64,000 nt of DNA from Actinomadura luzonensis (lineage in GTDB: Bacteria > Actinomycetota > Actinomycetes > Streptosporangiales > Streptosporangiaceae): positions 496,001 through 560,000 of the forward strand of contig NZ_JAKRKC020000002.1 in the NCBI RefSeq assembly GCF_022664455.2, written 5' to 3'. Shown here in pieces: positions 15,311-23,507 of the stretch; positions within the stretch are counted from its first letter, which is position 1; each line of letters opens with the position of its first letter. The notes under the pieces were generated by a model, which saw only the letters and a program-made list of their open reading frames with translations, was not told where the DNA came from and did not search any database. The translations under genes and the position numbers were made by a program.

Positions 15311-15784
15311 ATGATCCGAGTACGGCTCGCCGGCGGTCTCCTGGCTGCCGGCATGGCGACCACGTCCATGGTGTGCGCGGCGTGCGCGCCCGCGACGCAG
15401 CGGGCGACCGGCGGGGCGCCGGCGGCCGTCATGGTGACGCAGCCGCCGTCCGAGACGTTGTCGCCCCTCGTGCAGCAGGCGCTGCCCGGCGTCAAGGGCA
15501 AGACGTTCACCTCGGCGATCGTCAGCTTCCCGCCCGCCGCGCGCGCGGCGCCGCACCGGCACGGCACGGCCTTCGTCTACGCCTACGTCCTCGAGGGCAC
15601 GGTGCGCAGCGAACTGGCCGGCCGGCCGGCACGCACCTACCGCGCCGGCGAGAACTGGGTCGAGCAGCCGGGCGCCCACCACCTGCTGACCGAGAACACC
15701 AGCCGGACGGCACCGGCGAAGCTGCTGGTCGTCTTCGTCTCCGACACGGGGGACAAGCTGAAGGTCGACGACCCGCCTGGCTAG
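15311..15784 (+). CDS. Exported cupin-domain (lipo)protein
   Basis: A 157-residue cupin with an N-terminal export signal (IRVRLAGGLLAAGMATTSM followed by VCAACAPA). The Cys after CAA could be a lipidated lipobox cysteine, although the box is not canonical. The cupin core spans residues 70-150 with APHRHGTAFVYAYVLEGTV (His, His, Glu region) and NWVEQPGAHHLLTEN. AGGAG eight bases before ATG 15311 supports the start. Similar exported cupins occur in many actinomycetes and proteobacteria without a known substrate. Expression context: it precedes the HD hydrolase by 59 bp on the same strand, so co-transcription is possible. Confidence 0.85.
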   Translation: MIRVRLAGGLLAAGMATTSMVCAACAPATQRATGGAPAAVMVTQPPSETLSPLVQQALPGVKGKTFTSAIVSFPPAARAAPHRHGTAFVYAYVLEGTVRSELAGRPARTYRAGENWVEQPGAHHLLTENTSRTAPAKLLVVFVSDTGDKLKVDDPPG

Positions 15785-15843
15785 GCCGCCGCCCGGCCGC
15801 ACCGGACACCGAGACCCGACGAGCCGGAAGGAAGGCCGCAACC

Positions 15844-16434
15844 ATGTTCCCGGAGACCCCCGCCGCCGCGGCGGCGCTGACGGTTTCCCGCCGTCACTAC
15901 TCGCCGGCGCTGCTCAACCACTGCGTCCGCTCCTACCTGTGGGGCGCGATGTACGGCGCCGCGCACCGCATCGCCTTCGACGACGAGCTCTTCTACGTCG
16001 CGGCGCTGCTCCACGACATCGGGCTGACGGAGGCCTTCGACAGCCACCGGCTGCCGTTCGAGGAGGCGGGCGGGCAGCTGGGCTGGGTGTTCGGCGTGGC
16101 CGCCGGCTGGCCGGCGGAACGGGCCGCCCGGGTCACCGACATCGTCGTCACCCACATGCGCGCCGACGTGCCGCCTGACGCCGACCCGGAGTCCCACCTG
16201 CTGCAGGTCGCCACGAGCTGGGAGGTGGTCGGGCGGCATCCGGAGGAGTTCCCGCCGGACGCCCGGGCGGACCTGCTCGCCCGCTACCCGCGGCTGGGGT
16301 TCGGCGCCGAGTTCCTGGCGTGCTTCGAGGACCAGGCGAGGCGCAAAGCGGACAGCGCCGCCGCCGCGTCGGTCAGGAACGACGCCGCCGGGCGGATCGC
16401 CGCCAACCCCCTCGAAAGCGCCCCGCCCGCCTGA
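15844..16434 (+). CDS. HD-domain phosphohydrolase/hydratase
   Basis: A 196-residue cytoplasmic HD-fold protein. Metal ligands are visible as His in PALLNHCVRSY, the HD pair in AALLHDIGLTEAF and later His in IVVTHMRAD. The short single-domain form resembles the cyanamide-hydratase-like and small HD proteins rather than dNTPases or cyclic-di-GMP phosphodiesterases. GGAAGGAAGG nine bases before ATG 15844 marks the start. The substrate is unknown. Confidence 0.85.
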   Translation: MFPETPAAAAALTVSRRHYSPALLNHCVRSYLWGAMYGAAHRIAFDDELFYVAALLHDIGLTEAFDSHRLPFEEAGGQLGWVFGVAAGWPAERAARVTDIVVTHMRADVPPDADPESHLLQVATSWEVVGRHPEEFPPDARADLLARYPRLGFGAEFLACFEDQARRKADSAAAASVRNDAAGRIAANPLESAPPA

Positions 16435-16516
16435 CGCCGCCGTGGCGCCGCCCATCTGGCTGGAGGGACCGGGGGTCCAGCCGGTCAGCCGCCCTCGCCG
16501 TCGTCGTCCCGGCCGG

Positions 16517-17296
16517 TCAGCCGCCCTCGCCGCCGTTGTCCCGGTCGGACCAGGGCACGGGGCGCTGCTCGCGCTCGATGAGGTCCTGCTCGCGGTCGGC
16601 CTGCGCCGCCTGCCGGTCGCCCTCGGCGTCCGTACGGTCCTGCGCGGCGGCCTGCCGGTCGCGGCGGGCCTGCAGCCGGTCGTGGCGGGCGGCGGCCTCG
16701 TCGGCCTGCCCGGCGGTCCGGTCCTGGCGCGCCCGTTGCCACGCCTCGCGCAGCACGGCCCGGTCGGACCGGCTGCGCTCCCGCTCGGCGGCCCTGCCCG
16801 CCCGCGCCGCTGCCGCCCGCGCCGCCGACCCGGCCTGGCCCGCGTCGTCGCCCGCGCCGGCGTCGTCGCCCGTGCCTCCGGCCGCCTGCCCGCGCTGCTC
16901 GCCCTCCAGGTCGCGCCGCTCGGCATCGAGATCGCGTCGCTCGGCCTCCCACAGCACCTCGTGGACGGAGCGGTCGTCCTCGTCGCCCGCGCTGACCGCC
17001 CGCTGCCGTCCCAGGTGGCGGGCGGCCGCGTCGTCGTCGCGCGCCGTGGCCGCCGCATCGCGCCGGCGGGCCGCGCGATCACGCCGCTCGGCCTCAAGGT
17101 CGCGGTGCCCGGCGGCGTCCGCGCGGTCCTCGACGGTGACCTGGGGAACGACCCCGCCCCGGGCGGCCTCCGCGGCGCGCTCCCGCAGCACCCTCGCGAG
17201 CCGGCGGGCCGGCACGCCGAGCGCGTCGTCCCCGATCCGCCCGGCCAGCGCCTCCAGCAGCGCCGCCGCGGCCAGGGCTTCCTGCTCATCCAGCAT
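16517..17296 (-). CDS. Charged coiled-coil protein of unknown function
   Basis: A 259-residue protein rich in Arg, Asp, Ala and Glu. Residues 1-55 look folded (DEQEALAAAALLEALAGRIG), the rest is a long run of heptad-like RDxxAxxRD segments (for example DLEAERRDRAARRRD, and DRTDAEGDRQAAQADRE), predicted to be one extended coiled coil. Similar RD-rich stretches precede GGDEF or ANTAR domains in other actinomycetes, but none is present here. AGGGGG six bases before ATG 17296 supports the start. The 3' end holds a short direct duplication (16477-16545 region). I do not recognise a function. Confidence 0.65.
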   Translation of the reverse strand: MLDEQEALAAAALLEALAGRIGDDALGVPARRLARVLRERAAEAARGGVVPQVTVEDRADAAGHRDLEAERRDRAARRRDAAATARDDDAAARHLGRQRAVSAGDEDDRSVHEVLWEAERRDLDAERRDLEGEQRGQAAGGTGDDAGAGDDAGQAGSAARAAAARAGRAAERERSRSDRAVLREAWQRARQDRTAGQADEAAARHDRLQARRDRQAAAQDRTDAEGDRQAAQADREQDLIEREQRPVPWSDRDNGGEGG

Positions 17297-17470
17297 GGTG
17301 CACCCCCTGCGGGGCCAAGATAGGTTCCCGCACTGGATTGTGCCCCGTGCCCCGGTCACGAATTCGCGCGGCTGGTCCATTATTGCCGCTGTGGCCATTG
17401 ATACCGGTGATACTTGAGGGAAAAGGCAGGTGCTGGCGACGGGGAAACAAGGCTGATGCGCGCCGCTACG

Positions 17471-17520
17471 ACCGTGTCTCTTTACTGAGAGTAATCAAAT
17501 GAATTCTCTTGGTGTTCTGT
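17471..17520 (+). promoter_or_regulatory. AT-rich control region of the pyranose-oxidase-like operon
   Basis: About 50 bases of markedly lower GC precede the operon. They contain TTACT-GAG-AGTAA (17482-17494), a 5-3-5 inverted repeat, and an overlapping CTCT/AGAG pair. No convincing -35/-10 pair can be chosen. GGAGG follows at 17566-17571. Confidence 0.35.
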
Positions 17521-17580
17521 GAGGGGTGCGCGCACTTCCGCACGGGAGCGCGCCCGCGAACCCCCTTCGGAGGACGCTTC

Positions 17581-19248
17581 ATGTTCGACCCGCACCACCC
17601 CGACGTCCTGATCATCGGCGCCGGCCCGGTCGGCGCCACGTACGCCCGGGTGCTCCTGACCCTCCACGAGAACATCACCGTCACCATCGTCGACGCCGGC
17701 TCCCAGCTGTCCGAGAACCAGGGCATGCACCTCCGCAACCAGCGCGTGTACCAGGACAACTGGAACACCTTCGGCGACGTCGTCACCGGCAACCTGCAGA
17801 AGTTCTCCCGCGTCCTGCCCGGCGGCGGCTATCAGGAGACGCTCGACCGCACCGCGTTCACCCAGCCCGGCGCCCGGTTCGACTTCTACAACCCCGAGCA
17901 GGACCCGACGAAGAACCTCTCGGCGGCGGCCGGCGCCTACGCGGTCGGCGGCATGTCCACCCTGTGGACCTGCGCGGTGCCTCGCCCGCACCCGACGATG
18001 GAACGTTCCAGCCTCATCAAGGACAGCGAGTGGGACAAGCTGTTCGACGTCGGCGAGAAATTCCTCCGCAAGAGCACCACGGAGTTCGACTTCGAGCGCA
18101 ACCGCGTGGTGAAGGAGGCGATGACGGAGTTCTTCGCGTCGCGGCCCCACGACTACAAATACCCGGTGCCGGGGAATTATCCGGTGCAGAATCTGCCGAT
18201 GGCGGCCCGCCGGCAGGGCACCGGCGACTTCGGCGACAAGGACGGCTTCGTGAAATGGACCGGGGTCGACGACATCCTCGCCCCGGTGCGGCAGAACTCC
18301 CAGATGCACGGCCGCCTCGCGATCCTGCCCGACCATCTCGTCCGCAGGCTGCGCAGCGACGACAAACCCAACCCCACCTCCCGCATCGACTACGCGGAGG
18401 TGCAGGACTTCAGGAACCGCAAGACCATCTCCATCAAGGCCAACCACTTCGTCGTCGCCACCGGCCCGATCTTCGGCCCGCAACTGCTGTGGAACTCCAA
18501 CATCCGGCACCCGGCGCTCGGCCGCTACCTCAACGACCAGACCGTCGCCTCCTGCATGGTGGTGCTCGGCAAGGACCTCGTCGCCCGGTTCAAGGACGAC
18601 AAGGGCCACACGGGCATCGCCGCGCTGCCGCCGAACGCGGCCGAGCCGCAGGTCTGGGTGCCCGTCTCGGAGAAGCGGCCCTGGCACGTGCAGATCCACC
18701 AGGACCCGATCAACTTCAGCACCCCCGGCCCCGAGCTCGTCGACCAGCGGCTGCTGGTGTTCCTGCAGTGGTTCGGGATGACCGAGCCGATGTGGGACAA
18801 CCGCGTCAGGTTCTCGGAGAAGTACACGGACGTGATGGGCATGCCGCAGCCGATCTTCGAGTACGAGCTGCCGCCCAAGGCGGTCAAGGAGGCGCACGAG
18901 ATGATCGGCGAGCTGGCCGAGGCCGCGCTGGCGCTCGGCGGCTGGCTGCCCGGCCACCTGCCCGAGTTCGAGCCGCCGGGGGCGTCCCTGCACCTGCAGT
19001 CGACCACCCGCATGGGGGACAAGAGCGACGACTCGGTGGTGGACGTCAACTCCAAGCACTGGGGGTTCGACAACCTCCGGGTGGGCGGCATCAACGTCAT
19101 CCCCACGGCCACCGCCTGCAACCCGACGCCTACCGCCGTGGCGATCGCGGTCAGGGCCGCCGCCCACCTGGCGCTGGGCCGCGTCCCCACCGACGACGAC
19201 TACGACCGGATCCTCAAGGCCGCCGAGCAGAAGACGGCCGCCTCGTGA
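17581..19248 (+). CDS. GMC flavoenzyme, pyranose 2-oxidase / glycoside 3-oxidase type
   Basis: A 555-residue FAD enzyme without a signal peptide. VLIIGAGPVGATYARV (residues 9-24) binds FAD. The loop AVGGMSTLWTCAVPRP aligns with the pyranose oxidase STHWT loop, whose His carries covalent FAD; here that position is Leu128, so FAD is probably non-covalent. The active-site His/Asn pair is about His471 (in LHLQSTTRMG) and Asn514 (in TACNPTPTAVA). Actinomycete members of this clade oxidise sugars or glycosides at C2 or C3. Its stop overlaps the next start (GTGA), and the IolE-like partner suggests oxidation of a glycoside followed by elimination. Start: GGAGG seven bases before ATG. Confidence 0.88.
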   Translation: MFDPHHPDVLIIGAGPVGATYARVLLTLHENITVTIVDAGSQLSENQGMHLRNQRVYQDNWNTFGDVVTGNLQKFSRVLPGGGYQETLDRTAFTQPGARFDFYNPEQDPTKNLSAAAGAYAVGGMSTLWTCAVPRPHPTMERSSLIKDSEWDKLFDVGEKFLRKSTTEFDFERNRVVKEAMTEFFASRPHDYKYPVPGNYPVQNLPMAARRQGTGDFGDKDGFVKWTGVDDILAPVRQNSQMHGRLAILPDHLVRRLRSDDKPNPTSRIDYAEVQDFRNRKTISIKANHFVVATGPIFGPQLLWNSNIRHPALGRYLNDQTVASCMVVLGKDLVARFKDDKGHTGIAALPPNAAEPQVWVPVSEKRPWHVQIHQDPINFSTPGPELVDQRLLVFLQWFGMTEPMWDNRVRFSEKYTDVMGMPQPIFEYELPPKAVKEAHEMIGELAEAALALGGWLPGHLPEFEPPGASLHLQSTTRMGDKSDDSVVDVNSKHWGFDNLRVGGINVIPTATACNPTPTAVAIAVRAAAHLALGRVPTDDDYDRILKAAEQKTAAS

Positions 19249-20201
19249 CCGCGGCGCAGGACAAGCGGGTCAGGGTCGCGGCCTCCCCGATCAACTGGCG
19301 CAACGACGACTTCCCCGTCCTCGGCGCGGACACCGCCGTGGACACCATCCTCGGCGACATGCGGCGCGCCGGCTTCGACGGCACCGAGCTGGGGTCGGTG
19401 TTCCCGAGCGACCCGGCGCAGCTCGCCGCCGTGCTGCGGCGGCACGACCTCGCGCTGGCCGCCGGCTGGTTCAGCGCGTTCCTGCTCCAGCACGAGCCGC
19501 GCCAGGAGTACGAGCGCTTCGAGCGCCACTGCGCGTTCCTGGCCAAGGCGGGCGCCGGGCACGTGACCACGGCCGAGTGCTCGTGGTGCCCGTTCAAGCA
19601 GCCCGGCGACGACCCGTACACGCAGCACTGGCCGGCCGTCGGCCGGCCGCTGTTCCCGCGCTCCGTCCCGGCGCTGACCGACCAGCAGTGGGACCGCCTC
19701 GCCGACGGCCTGATCGAGCTCATCGCGATCGCGGAACGGCACGAGCTGACGCTCGGCTACCACCCGCACATCCAGACCGTCGTCGAGAACACCGCGGACC
19801 TCGACAAGCTCGCCGAGCGCGTGTCCCGCCGCTCGGACGGCGCCAGGCACCTGCCGATCACCCTCGACACCGGCCACCTGGCCCTGGCCGGCGACAACCC
19901 GCTCGACACCCTCACCAAGTACGTCAAGCAGGTCACCCACCTGCACCTGAAGAACATCAGGCCCGCCGTGGCCGAGCGGCTGCGCAAGGACGGCACCGGC
20001 TTCGAGTTCGCGGTCATCGAGGGCGTGTTCACCGTCCCCGGCGACGGCGGGATCGACTTCCGGCCGATCTTCAAGCTGCTCCGCGAGAACGACTTCCAGG
20101 GCTGGGTGGTGGTCGAGGCCGAGCAGAACCCGGCGAGCGCCGACCCCTTCCTGTACGCCAGGCTGGCGCGGGAGTACATCCGGCTGGAGGCGGGATGGTG
20201 A
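19245..20201 (+). CDS. Sugar phosphate isomerase/epimerase family TIM barrel (IolE-like dehydratase/eliminase)
   Basis: A 318-residue xylose-isomerase-like TIM barrel. The start SPINWRNDDFPVLG and the AGFDGTELGSVFP and LAAGWFSAFLL segments resemble inosose dehydratase IolE. Metal ligands are suggested by Glu in TTAECSW, His in GYHPHIQTVVE, Asp/His in LPITLDTGHLALAG, His in THLHLKNI and Glu in VVVEAEQNP. IolE removes water next to a keto group; in C-glycoside deglycosidases a related alpha subunit eliminates the aglycone from a 3-keto sugar. Placed after a glycoside-oxidase-type enzyme, elimination from a keto-glycoside is a reasonable inference. GTG start overlaps the upstream stop. Confidence 0.85.
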   Translation: MTAAQDKRVRVAASPINWRNDDFPVLGADTAVDTILGDMRRAGFDGTELGSVFPSDPAQLAAVLRRHDLALAAGWFSAFLLQHEPRQEYERFERHCAFLAKAGAGHVTTAECSWCPFKQPGDDPYTQHWPAVGRPLFPRSVPALTDQQWDRLADGLIELIAIAERHELTLGYHPHIQTVVENTADLDKLAERVSRRSDGARHLPITLDTGHLALAGDNPLDTLTKYVKQVTHLHLKNIRPAVAERLRKDGTGFEFAVIEGVFTVPGDGGIDFRPIFKLLRENDFQGWVVVEAEQNPASADPFLYARLAREYIRLEAGW

Positions 20202-21220
20202 CCGCCCGCCAGTGGGACCTGCGCCCCTTCACCACCTGGATCGCCGAGGAGTTCCTGCCGGCCGCGAAGGCGGGCCCGGGCGTGGCCGACTACGGCCAGT
20301 CGCCCGGCGCCGGCCGGCCCGCCCTGTACGGCACCGCCGACGCGGCCTGCATCCTCTACACGCTCGACCGGCTCGACACCGGGCCCGCCCGCGTCTGGCT
20401 CCAGGCGCTCGCCCGCTACCAGGACCACCGCTCCGGCTACTTCGTCGACGACACCCCGATCCTGCCCACCGCGCACAACACCGGCTTCGCCGTCGCGGCG
20501 ATGCAGCTGTTCGAGCCGCACCTGCACGACGGGGTGACGCCGCTGGGGCGGCTGTCCTTCGCCGAGCCGATGCGCGACACCGCCTGGACCGGGCGGTTCT
20601 TCGACACCCTCGACTGGCGCTCGCGCTGCTACGAGGCCGGCGAGATCGTCACCGGCCTGGCCTCGGCCCTGTTCAACGTCGGCGGCGTCGTCGAGCCCCA
20701 GTGGTTCGACTGGCTCGTCGGCTACGTCGAGTCGTCCAAGTGGGACGCCGCCACCGGCCTGGCCGGGGTCGGCAAACCGGCGCACGGCGACCTGGACCAG
20801 ATCGGCGGCACGTTCCACTTCGACTTCCTCTGGGCCGCGCTCGGCCGGGCGCTGCCGCACGCCGAGGCCCGCGCCAGGACCCTCCTGGGCCTGCAGCGGA
20901 GCGACGGCCTGTGGGACGAGCACAACCCCTGGTGGCTGACCTTCGACTCCGTCTACATGCTCGGCCGCACCCTGCCGCACCTGCCCGCCGACCAGGCCGG
21001 CCGGGTACGGGACGCGATCGCCGGGGCCGTCACCGCCCTCGCGGGCCGGGCCCTCGACAGCGGCCGGCGCAAGCAGGACTTCACCGACCACTGGCAGGGC
21101 GTGCACATGCTCACCGGCGCGCTGTCGGCGTTCGCCTACGCCCAGCAGGTGTTCGGCACCGAGACCCTCCGCACCGACCGGCCGCTCCGGCTGGTCCTGG
21201 ACCGCCGCCCCTACATCTGA
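20195..21220 (+). CDS. Unknown protein, probable alpha/alpha-barrel, third gene of the oxidase operon
   Basis: A 341-residue cytoplasmic protein I do not recognise. It has a periodic helical pattern with aromatic-rich turns (RPALYGTADAACILYTLDRL, YQDHRSGYFVDDTPILPTAH, ETSK-free; later TFHFDFLWAALGRALP and DEHNPWWLTFDSVYMLGRTL), as in alpha/alpha toroid enzymes such as unsaturated glycuronyl hydrolases or AGE-type epimerases. Conserved-looking His, Asp and Trp residues cluster in these turns. ATG 20195 or GTG 20198 can start it; GGAGG lies 4 and 7 bases upstream, and both overlap the IolE-like stop. Translational coupling implies a role in the same pathway. It ends before a strong terminator. 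Confidence 0.7.
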   Translation: MVTARQWDLRPFTTWIAEEFLPAAKAGPGVADYGQSPGAGRPALYGTADAACILYTLDRLDTGPARVWLQALARYQDHRSGYFVDDTPILPTAHNTGFAVAAMQLFEPHLHDGVTPLGRLSFAEPMRDTAWTGRFFDTLDWRSRCYEAGEIVTGLASALFNVGGVVEPQWFDWLVGYVESSKWDAATGLAGVGKPAHGDLDQIGGTFHFDFLWAALGRALPHAEARARTLLGLQRSDGLWDEHNPWWLTFDSVYMLGRTLPHLPADQAGRVRDAIAGAVTALAGRALDSGRRKQDFTDHWQGVHMLTGALSAFAYAQQVFGTETLRTDRPLRLVLDRRPYI

Positions 21221-21230
21221 CCCCGTCCGT

Positions 21231-21260
21231 GACCCCCGCCCCCGCCCGGGGGCGGGGGTC
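21231..21260 (+). terminator. Terminator of the oxidase operon
   Basis: GACCCCCGCCCC at 21231-21242 pairs perfectly with its complement at 21249-21260 around a 6-base centre, ten bases after the operon's stop codon. No U-tract follows. Confidence 0.7.
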
Positions 21261-21277
21261 TGCGCCATGATGGGGCG

Positions 21278-22209
21278 GTGGATCTCGAGCCCTACCGCGC
21301 GGAGCTGGTGGCGTACTGCTACCGCATGCTGGGCTCGTACCACGAGGCCGAGGACCTGGTGCAGGAGACGATGCTGCGGGCGTGGAAGTCCCGCGACCGC
21401 TACGACGCCGGCCGCGCGTCGCCGCGCACCTGGCTCTACCGGATCGCGGCCAACGTGTGCCTGACCGCGCTGGAGGGCCGCGCGCGGCGGCCGCTGCCGT
21501 CCGGGCTCGGCGCGCCCGGCGACGACCCGGGGGCGCCGCTCACACCGGCCTTCGACGTGCCCTGGCTCCAGCCGTTCCCCGACGCCCGGTTCGACCTGGG
21601 GGCCCGGGCCGACCTGCGGCTCGCGCTGGTGGCCGCGATGCAGACGCTGCCGCCGCGGCAGCGGGCCGTGCTCGTCCTCCGCGACGTCTTGAGTTCAGCG
21701 CCGCCGAGGTGGCCGGCCAGCTCGGCACCACGGCCGCGGCCGTCAACAGCGCGCTCCAGCGCGCCCGGGCCGCCCTCGCCGAGGCGGGCGGCACCACGGA
21801 CCTCACGGAGGTCGGCGACCCGGACGACCCGCGGGTCCGCGCGGTGATCGAGCGGTACGCGCGCGCCTTCGAGGCCGCCGACGTGCCCGCGCTCGTGCGG
21901 CTCCTCACCGATGACGCCGTCCTGGAGATGCCGCCGGTGCCGCTGTGGTACCGGGGCGCCCGCGACTACGGCCGGTTCCTGCGCCGCGTGTTCGACCTGC
22001 GCGGCACCGGCTGGAGCATGCGGCGGCTGACCGCCGGCGGGCAGCCCGCCCTCGCCGCGTACGCGCCCGAGCCCGGCGGCGGGCACCGCCTGCACACGCT
22101 CCAGGTGTTCACGGTCACCGGCGGGCGGATCGCGCGCAACGTCGTCTTCGCCGATCCCGCGGTGTTCGAGGCGTTCCTCCTTCCTGAGCGGATTTTTCTC
22201 GACAAGTAG
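21278..22209 (+). pseudogene. ECF sigma factor of the SigJ/SnoaL-tailed type, frameshifted
   Basis: The frame from GTG 21278 gives sigma region 2 (AELVAYCYRMLGSYHEAEDL, then VQETMLRAWKSRD) and region 4 up to LPPRQRAVLVLRDVL. At about 21686-21691 the frame is lost by one missing base; the next frame resumes exactly with EFSAAEVAGQLGTTAAAVNS, the region 4 helix-turn-helix, and continues into a SnoaL-like C-terminal domain (YARAFEAADVPALVRLLTDD to GRIARNVVFAD). With one base restored it would be a complete sigma factor of about 310 residues. Such sigmas usually control neighbouring redox genes; the DHFR-like gene follows after 62 bp. Confidence 0.8.
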
Positions 22210-22271
22210 CGATGAATCCGGCCGAGGCCGCCGGTACGTACCGGTGAGCATCGAACGGAAGGAACACCATC

Positions 22272-22829
22272 GTGAGCGTCATCGTCATCGAGTTCATCAC
22301 CCTGGACGGCATCGTGTCCGACCCGGACGGCTCCGCCGGCACGCCGGCCGGGGGCTGGGCGTTCCGGCACGGGCCGGAGACGGTCGCCGGGGACAAGTTC
22401 CGGCTCGGCCGCGTCCTCGACGACGGCGTCCTGCTGCTGGGACGGGCCACCTGGCAGCTGTTCTCGCGGCTCTGGCCGGGCCGCGACGACGACTTCTCGG
22501 CGCGCATGAACGCCGTGCCGAAACTGGTCGCCTCCCGCACGCTGACCGACACCTCGGCGTGGGGCAACTCCCGCGTCATCGACGGCGACCTCGCCGGCGC
22601 CGTGCGGCGCGAGCGGCGTGACGTGGTCGTCACCGGGAGCCTGAGCGTGGTGCGCGCCCTGATGGCCGACGACCTCGTGGACGAGTACCGGCTGCTGACC
22701 TTCCCCACCGTCCTCGGCGCCGGCGAACGGCTCTTCCCGGCCGGCGGCCCGCCCGCCTACCTGGAGTGCCTGTCGGCCGCGCCGGCGGGGGCGGCCGTCC
22801 TCACCCGGTACGGCCGGGCGCCGCGATGA
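22272..22829 (+). CDS. Dihydrofolate reductase-family protein (RibD C-terminal type)
   Basis: A 185-residue protein of the RibD_C/DHFR-like fold, of the kind often annotated as dihydrofolate reductase but without proven folate activity. It starts SVIVIEFITLDGIVSDPDG and has the NADPH loop segments LLLGRATWQLFSRLWPG, RTLTDTSAWGNSRVI and DVVVTGSLSVVRALMADDL. GTG 22272 follows AAGGA by eight bases. It lies 62 bp after the frameshifted sigma gene, a common pairing in actinomycetes. The stop codon lies in the loop of a strong hairpin. Confidence 0.85.
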   Translation: MSVIVIEFITLDGIVSDPDGSAGTPAGGWAFRHGPETVAGDKFRLGRVLDDGVLLLGRATWQLFSRLWPGRDDDFSARMNAVPKLVASRTLTDTSAWGNSRVIDGDLAGAVRRERRDVVVTGSLSVVRALMADDLVDEYRLLTFPTVLGAGERLFPAGGPPAYLECLSAAPAGAAVLTRYGRAPR

Positions 22830-22852
22830 GCGCCCGTACCGGGTGAGGACGG
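22795..22852. terminator. Large bidirectional hairpin terminator
   Basis: A perfect 19-bp stem (22795-22813 with 22834-22852) and 20-base loop lies between two converging genes. The left arm encodes the last residues of the DHFR-like protein, including Thr-Arg-Tyr-Gly. Confidence 0.8.
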
Positions 22853-22853
22853 G

Positions 22854-23435
22854 TCACCCGCCGGCGCCCGTGCCGAGGACGCGGGCGACGACCTCGGGCA
22901 CCAGCTCCGGCGGGATCGGCCGGTGCGCGACGAAGCGGCGGTAGAAGAAGGGGGCGGTGAGCAGGTCGGTGGTCACCTCGGGGTCGAGCCCGGCGGGCAG
23001 CTCGCCGCGGTCGCGGGCCCGGGTGAGGACGGCGATCATCGGCTCCCGGCGGCGGCGGGTGAGGTCGGCGTGCAGGGCGGCGAGCTCCGGGTCGCGCTCG
23101 GCGGCGTCGATGAAGGCGGCCAGCAGGCGCGGGAAGCGGGTGCGGTCGAGCAGCTCGACGAACGCGGCCAGCAGGTGCGCGACGTCGTCGGCCACCCGCC
23201 CGGTGTCGGGCGCGGGGAACGGCTGGAAGGTGGCGTCCATGGCGTCGACGAGCAGCGCGCCGACGGTGGGCCAGCGCCGGTAGAGGGTCGCCTTGCTGGC
23301 CCCGGCGCGCCGGGCCACGGCCTCCATGGTGAGGCCGGGCAGGCCGTCGTCGTCGAGGACCTGGAGCGCGGCCTCCAGCATGCGCCGCCGCGCTCCCTCG
23401 CCCCGCGAGATCGGCTCCCTCGCCCCGGCCGCCAT
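22854..23435 (-). CDS. TetR/AcrR family transcriptional regulator
   Basis: A 193-residue repressor. The helix-turn-helix is clear (LTMEAVARRAGASKATLYRRWP, residues 35-55, cited as AVARRAGASKATLYRRW), followed by a TetR_C_16-like ligand domain (RFPRLLAAFIDAAERDPELA). GGAGGTGAGG five bases before ATG 23435 is a very strong ribosome site. It is divergent from the DoxX gene across a palindromic operator, so it probably represses that gene and itself. Ligand unknown. Confidence 0.9.
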   Translation of the reverse strand: MAAGAREPISRGEGARRRMLEAALQVLDDDGLPGLTMEAVARRAGASKATLYRRWPTVGALLVDAMDATFQPFPAPDTGRVADDVAHLLAAFVELLDRTRFPRLLAAFIDAAERDPELAALHADLTRRRREPMIAVLTRARDRGELPAGLDPEVTTDLLTAPFFYRRFVAHRPIPPELVPEVVARVLGTGAGG

Positions 23436-23460
23436 TGCCTCACCTCCATCGGAACGCTAT

Positions 23461-23482
23461 CGTACTCATAGGCAAGAGTACG
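23461..23482. promoter_or_regulatory. TetR-type operator between tetR and doxX genes
   Basis: CGTACTC (23461-23467) and GAGTACG (23476-23482) form a perfect 7-8-7 inverted repeat centred between the divergent starts, in the most AT-rich part of the gap. Confidence 0.65.
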
Positions 23483-23507
23483 CTTCCGTATCGATGCGAG
23501 GTGTGCG

